Origin: Zygnema cylindricum
Taxonomy: Eukaryota > Streptophyta > Zygnematophyceae > Zygnematales > Zygnemataceae
DNA length: 12,483 bases
Assembly (NCBI GenBank): GCA_037447655.1
Contig: JBBHKE010001314.1
Location: 1 to 12,483, forward strand
Reading direction: 5' to 3'
The translations under genes were made by a program, and so were the position numbers. Below the pieces are notes generated by a model that ran no database searches, was not told the origin of the DNA, and worked only from the letters and a program-made list of their open reading frames with translations. Positions 7,781 to 12,483 of the stretch are shown piece by piece (the first letter of the stretch is position 1; every line of letters starts with the position of its first letter).

Positions 7781-7829
7781 GTTATCGCCAATAAAAAACG
7801 ATATATATTGGTTTTTTATTGGCGATAAC
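7781..7829. repeat. perfect 19-bp hairpin in element E
   Basis: GTTATCGCCAATAAAAAAC (7781-7799) is the exact inverse complement of 7811-7829, with an 11-bp AT-rich spacer. It sits in the right subterminal region of element E. Confidence 0.9.
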
Positions 7830-7939
7830 ACTGATAGCGATATATCGTACCAATATATCGATTATCGGCTACCCTAAAAAAGGCCCATATCGGTTATCGG
7901 CAAATCCTTACTGATACACAACACTACAGTACCCGCAAG

Positions 7940-8429
7940 AGAGAAATCCGGCATGTGAATGGAACCCGCCTCGAGGACAAAATATATAGTTAGTACAATG
8001 TAGTGTACAATCGCATTTTTATTTTATTGTTACGACTTACGAGTCAATAATTTGTGACAGTATGTGTGAACACCCTCAGTGGATGATATTGAGACGCGTT
8101 ATCCGTACATATACATAAGTACAGTACAGCCATAATATTCCAAATCTTTCAATGTACTTTTGTTGACTTCCAATTTACCGTGGGTGGTACATCTGCACTC
8201 TGCAAGCTGCCATCCCATTCTTTACAGCTCTCGTCCTCCCAACTTGTTTTTGTTCCTGGAACTTCGCATGTTACAATACTGTACCAGCCTCTGGATTAAT
8301 TGCTTAAATCGCAAACTTTATGGTCTGGTAGGCTTGATTTTGTTGGAGAGTCTGGTCATGTTTTGTAAGGGAAGTCAACAAAAGGTAAAGGATTCATGCT
8401 GTAAGACAGCAGAATCCTGCTGATGTTGA
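7940..8429 (+). promoter_or_regulatory. upstream region of the CDPK gene
   Basis: Between element E and the open frame that leads into the kinase. A TATA-like AAATATATAG lies at about 7980-7989. Short GTAC-containing runs occur near 8117. An open frame at 8160-8423 shows no domain and ends at two in-frame stops (8421-8423, 8427-8429) just before the Ser-rich frame. A transcription start cannot be fixed. Confidence 0.3.
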
Positions 8430-8478
8430 GGAGCAGCCGAAGCGTTTGAGTTAGCTGCTTCATATTCTTCACTTACAG

Positions 8479-8672
8479 TGTCACTTACATCACTTGATTC
8501 GGTTACTTCATCTTCATCATTCACATCACTTGCATTGGTTACATCATCTGCATTGCTTACATCACGTGCGTCGATTATATCGTTTGCATCCATTGCATCA
8601 GTTTCATCACTTACATCACTTGCACCGATTACATCATCCACATTGTTTCGGTCATCTGCTCCGCTTACATCA
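8479..8672 (+). repeat. 18-bp tandem repeat, hexapeptide-coding
   Basis: Units of about 18 bp (for example CATTGGTTACATCATCTG, CATTGCTTACATCACGTG) repeat with occasional 15- or 21-bp variants, all multiples of 3. In the frame continuous with the kinase they read ALVTSS-ALLTSR-ASIISF and so on; that frame is open from 8430 to 8799. An acceptor-like TTCATATTCTTCACTTACAG ends at 8478 and would enter it in phase 1. Confidence 0.7.
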
Positions 8673-8729
8673 GTTTCTTCAGAAAGGAAGAAAACAAGGA
8701 GGAGCCTCCTGAATTCGCCCCTCATAGCG

Positions 8730-12212
<3,483 letters not shown>

Positions 12213-12467
12213 CCCTCAACTTAGACCAGAATAACTTTTATTAGAGCTGGTTTTCAGGTTGGCGTTGCAAGGAGTTAAAGATTTTAAGCTCATACTCTTT
12301 CTTGTTTATGTGTTTTTCCAGTTTAAACTGCCCACCACATGTTTTCATTTTTAATTGTTGCAGCTTTTATATTCTCGTGCTCATCTTAGAATCAGATGTT
12401 TAAGTCGTACAGTTTACCGTGAATGAGTAAAAAATATGTAGGGGGGGGAGAGACTATAAGAAACAGA

Positions 12468-12483
12468 CTCTCTCTCTCTCTCT
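12468..12483. repeat. (CT)n microsatellite at the right edge
   Basis: CT dinucleotide repeat running off the window. Confidence 0.9.

Larger units (their letters stand above)
7037..7926. mobile_element. hAT-like non-autonomous element E (890 bp)
   Basis: The left end TAGTGTTGTGTATCGGTAA and the right end, read inverted, TAGTGTTGTGTATCAGTAA match at 18 of 19 bases. TAGTG fits the 5-bp hAT end consensus YARNG. Subterminal regions are full of ATCGATA / TATCGG motifs in both orientations. No transposase ORF is present. The left TA is shared with the right edge of copy C. The octamer CCCGCAAG is found left of copy C (6352-6359) and right of E (7932-7939, offset by CAGTA), a possible but imperfect 8-bp target duplication. 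Confidence 0.7.

Noticed and set aside
8494-8712. His/Leu-rich ORF (HLHHSHHLHWLHHLH...), resembling a metal-binding repeat
   Set aside because: It is the shifted frame of the 18-bp repeat; the frame in register with the kinase is the Ser/Thr one.

Overview
The window is nuclear DNA from a land plant. It holds two intron-containing genes on the + strand, both of plant-type families: an N-terminal-nucleophile (isoaspartyl peptidase/) L-asparaginase at 1100-3998 and the 5' part of a calcium-dependent protein kinase (CDPK) from about 8479/8730 to beyond the right edge. GT-AG introns of 0.3-0.9 kb, AT-rich T-rich introns, microsatellites and short inverted-repeat transposons fit a plant genome. 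I cannot name the species.

Layout. 1-135: GA microsatellite. 136-1099: upstream region of the asparaginase, with a G-box/ABRE-like cluster (226-343), a foldback miniature transposon (743-963, copy A) set in GTAC-rich palindromic sequence, and three evenly spaced ACGTG cores just before the ATG. 1100-3998: asparaginase in four exons that join in phase 0 to a 386-residue protein. It carries two unusual low-complexity segments and a Glu where the family normally has Gly before the catalytic Thr. 4000-8430: gene-poor DNA with a cluster of DNA transposons. Copy B (6116-6335) is a close relative of copy A. Copy C (6360-7038) has the same type of ends but different contents. Element E (7037-7926) has hAT-like ends. 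C appears to have inserted exactly at the left tip of E. 8430-12483: a CDPK resembling Arabidopsis subgroup I (CPK1/2-like), with five exons visible. They cover the kinase domain from the linker before the P-loop to the PPFWA motif; the rest of the kinase, the autoinhibitory region and the EF-hands lie past the window.

The CDPK introns are rich in structure. Intron 1 holds an 11-unit array of TGACTC-type motifs spaced at about 18 or about 32 bp. Intron 2 holds a 62-bp tandem repeat and two foldback elements. Intron 5 holds a decayed fourth member of the copy A/B/C family. The two genes have no evident functional link. The main shared theme is one TIR family (TACACCG...) that has seeded a promoter, an intergenic region and an intron within 12.5 kb. 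I see no wholly new biological system. The best leads are the altered autoproteolysis site and acidic insert of the asparaginase, the intronic TGACTC array, and the nested transposon cluster.
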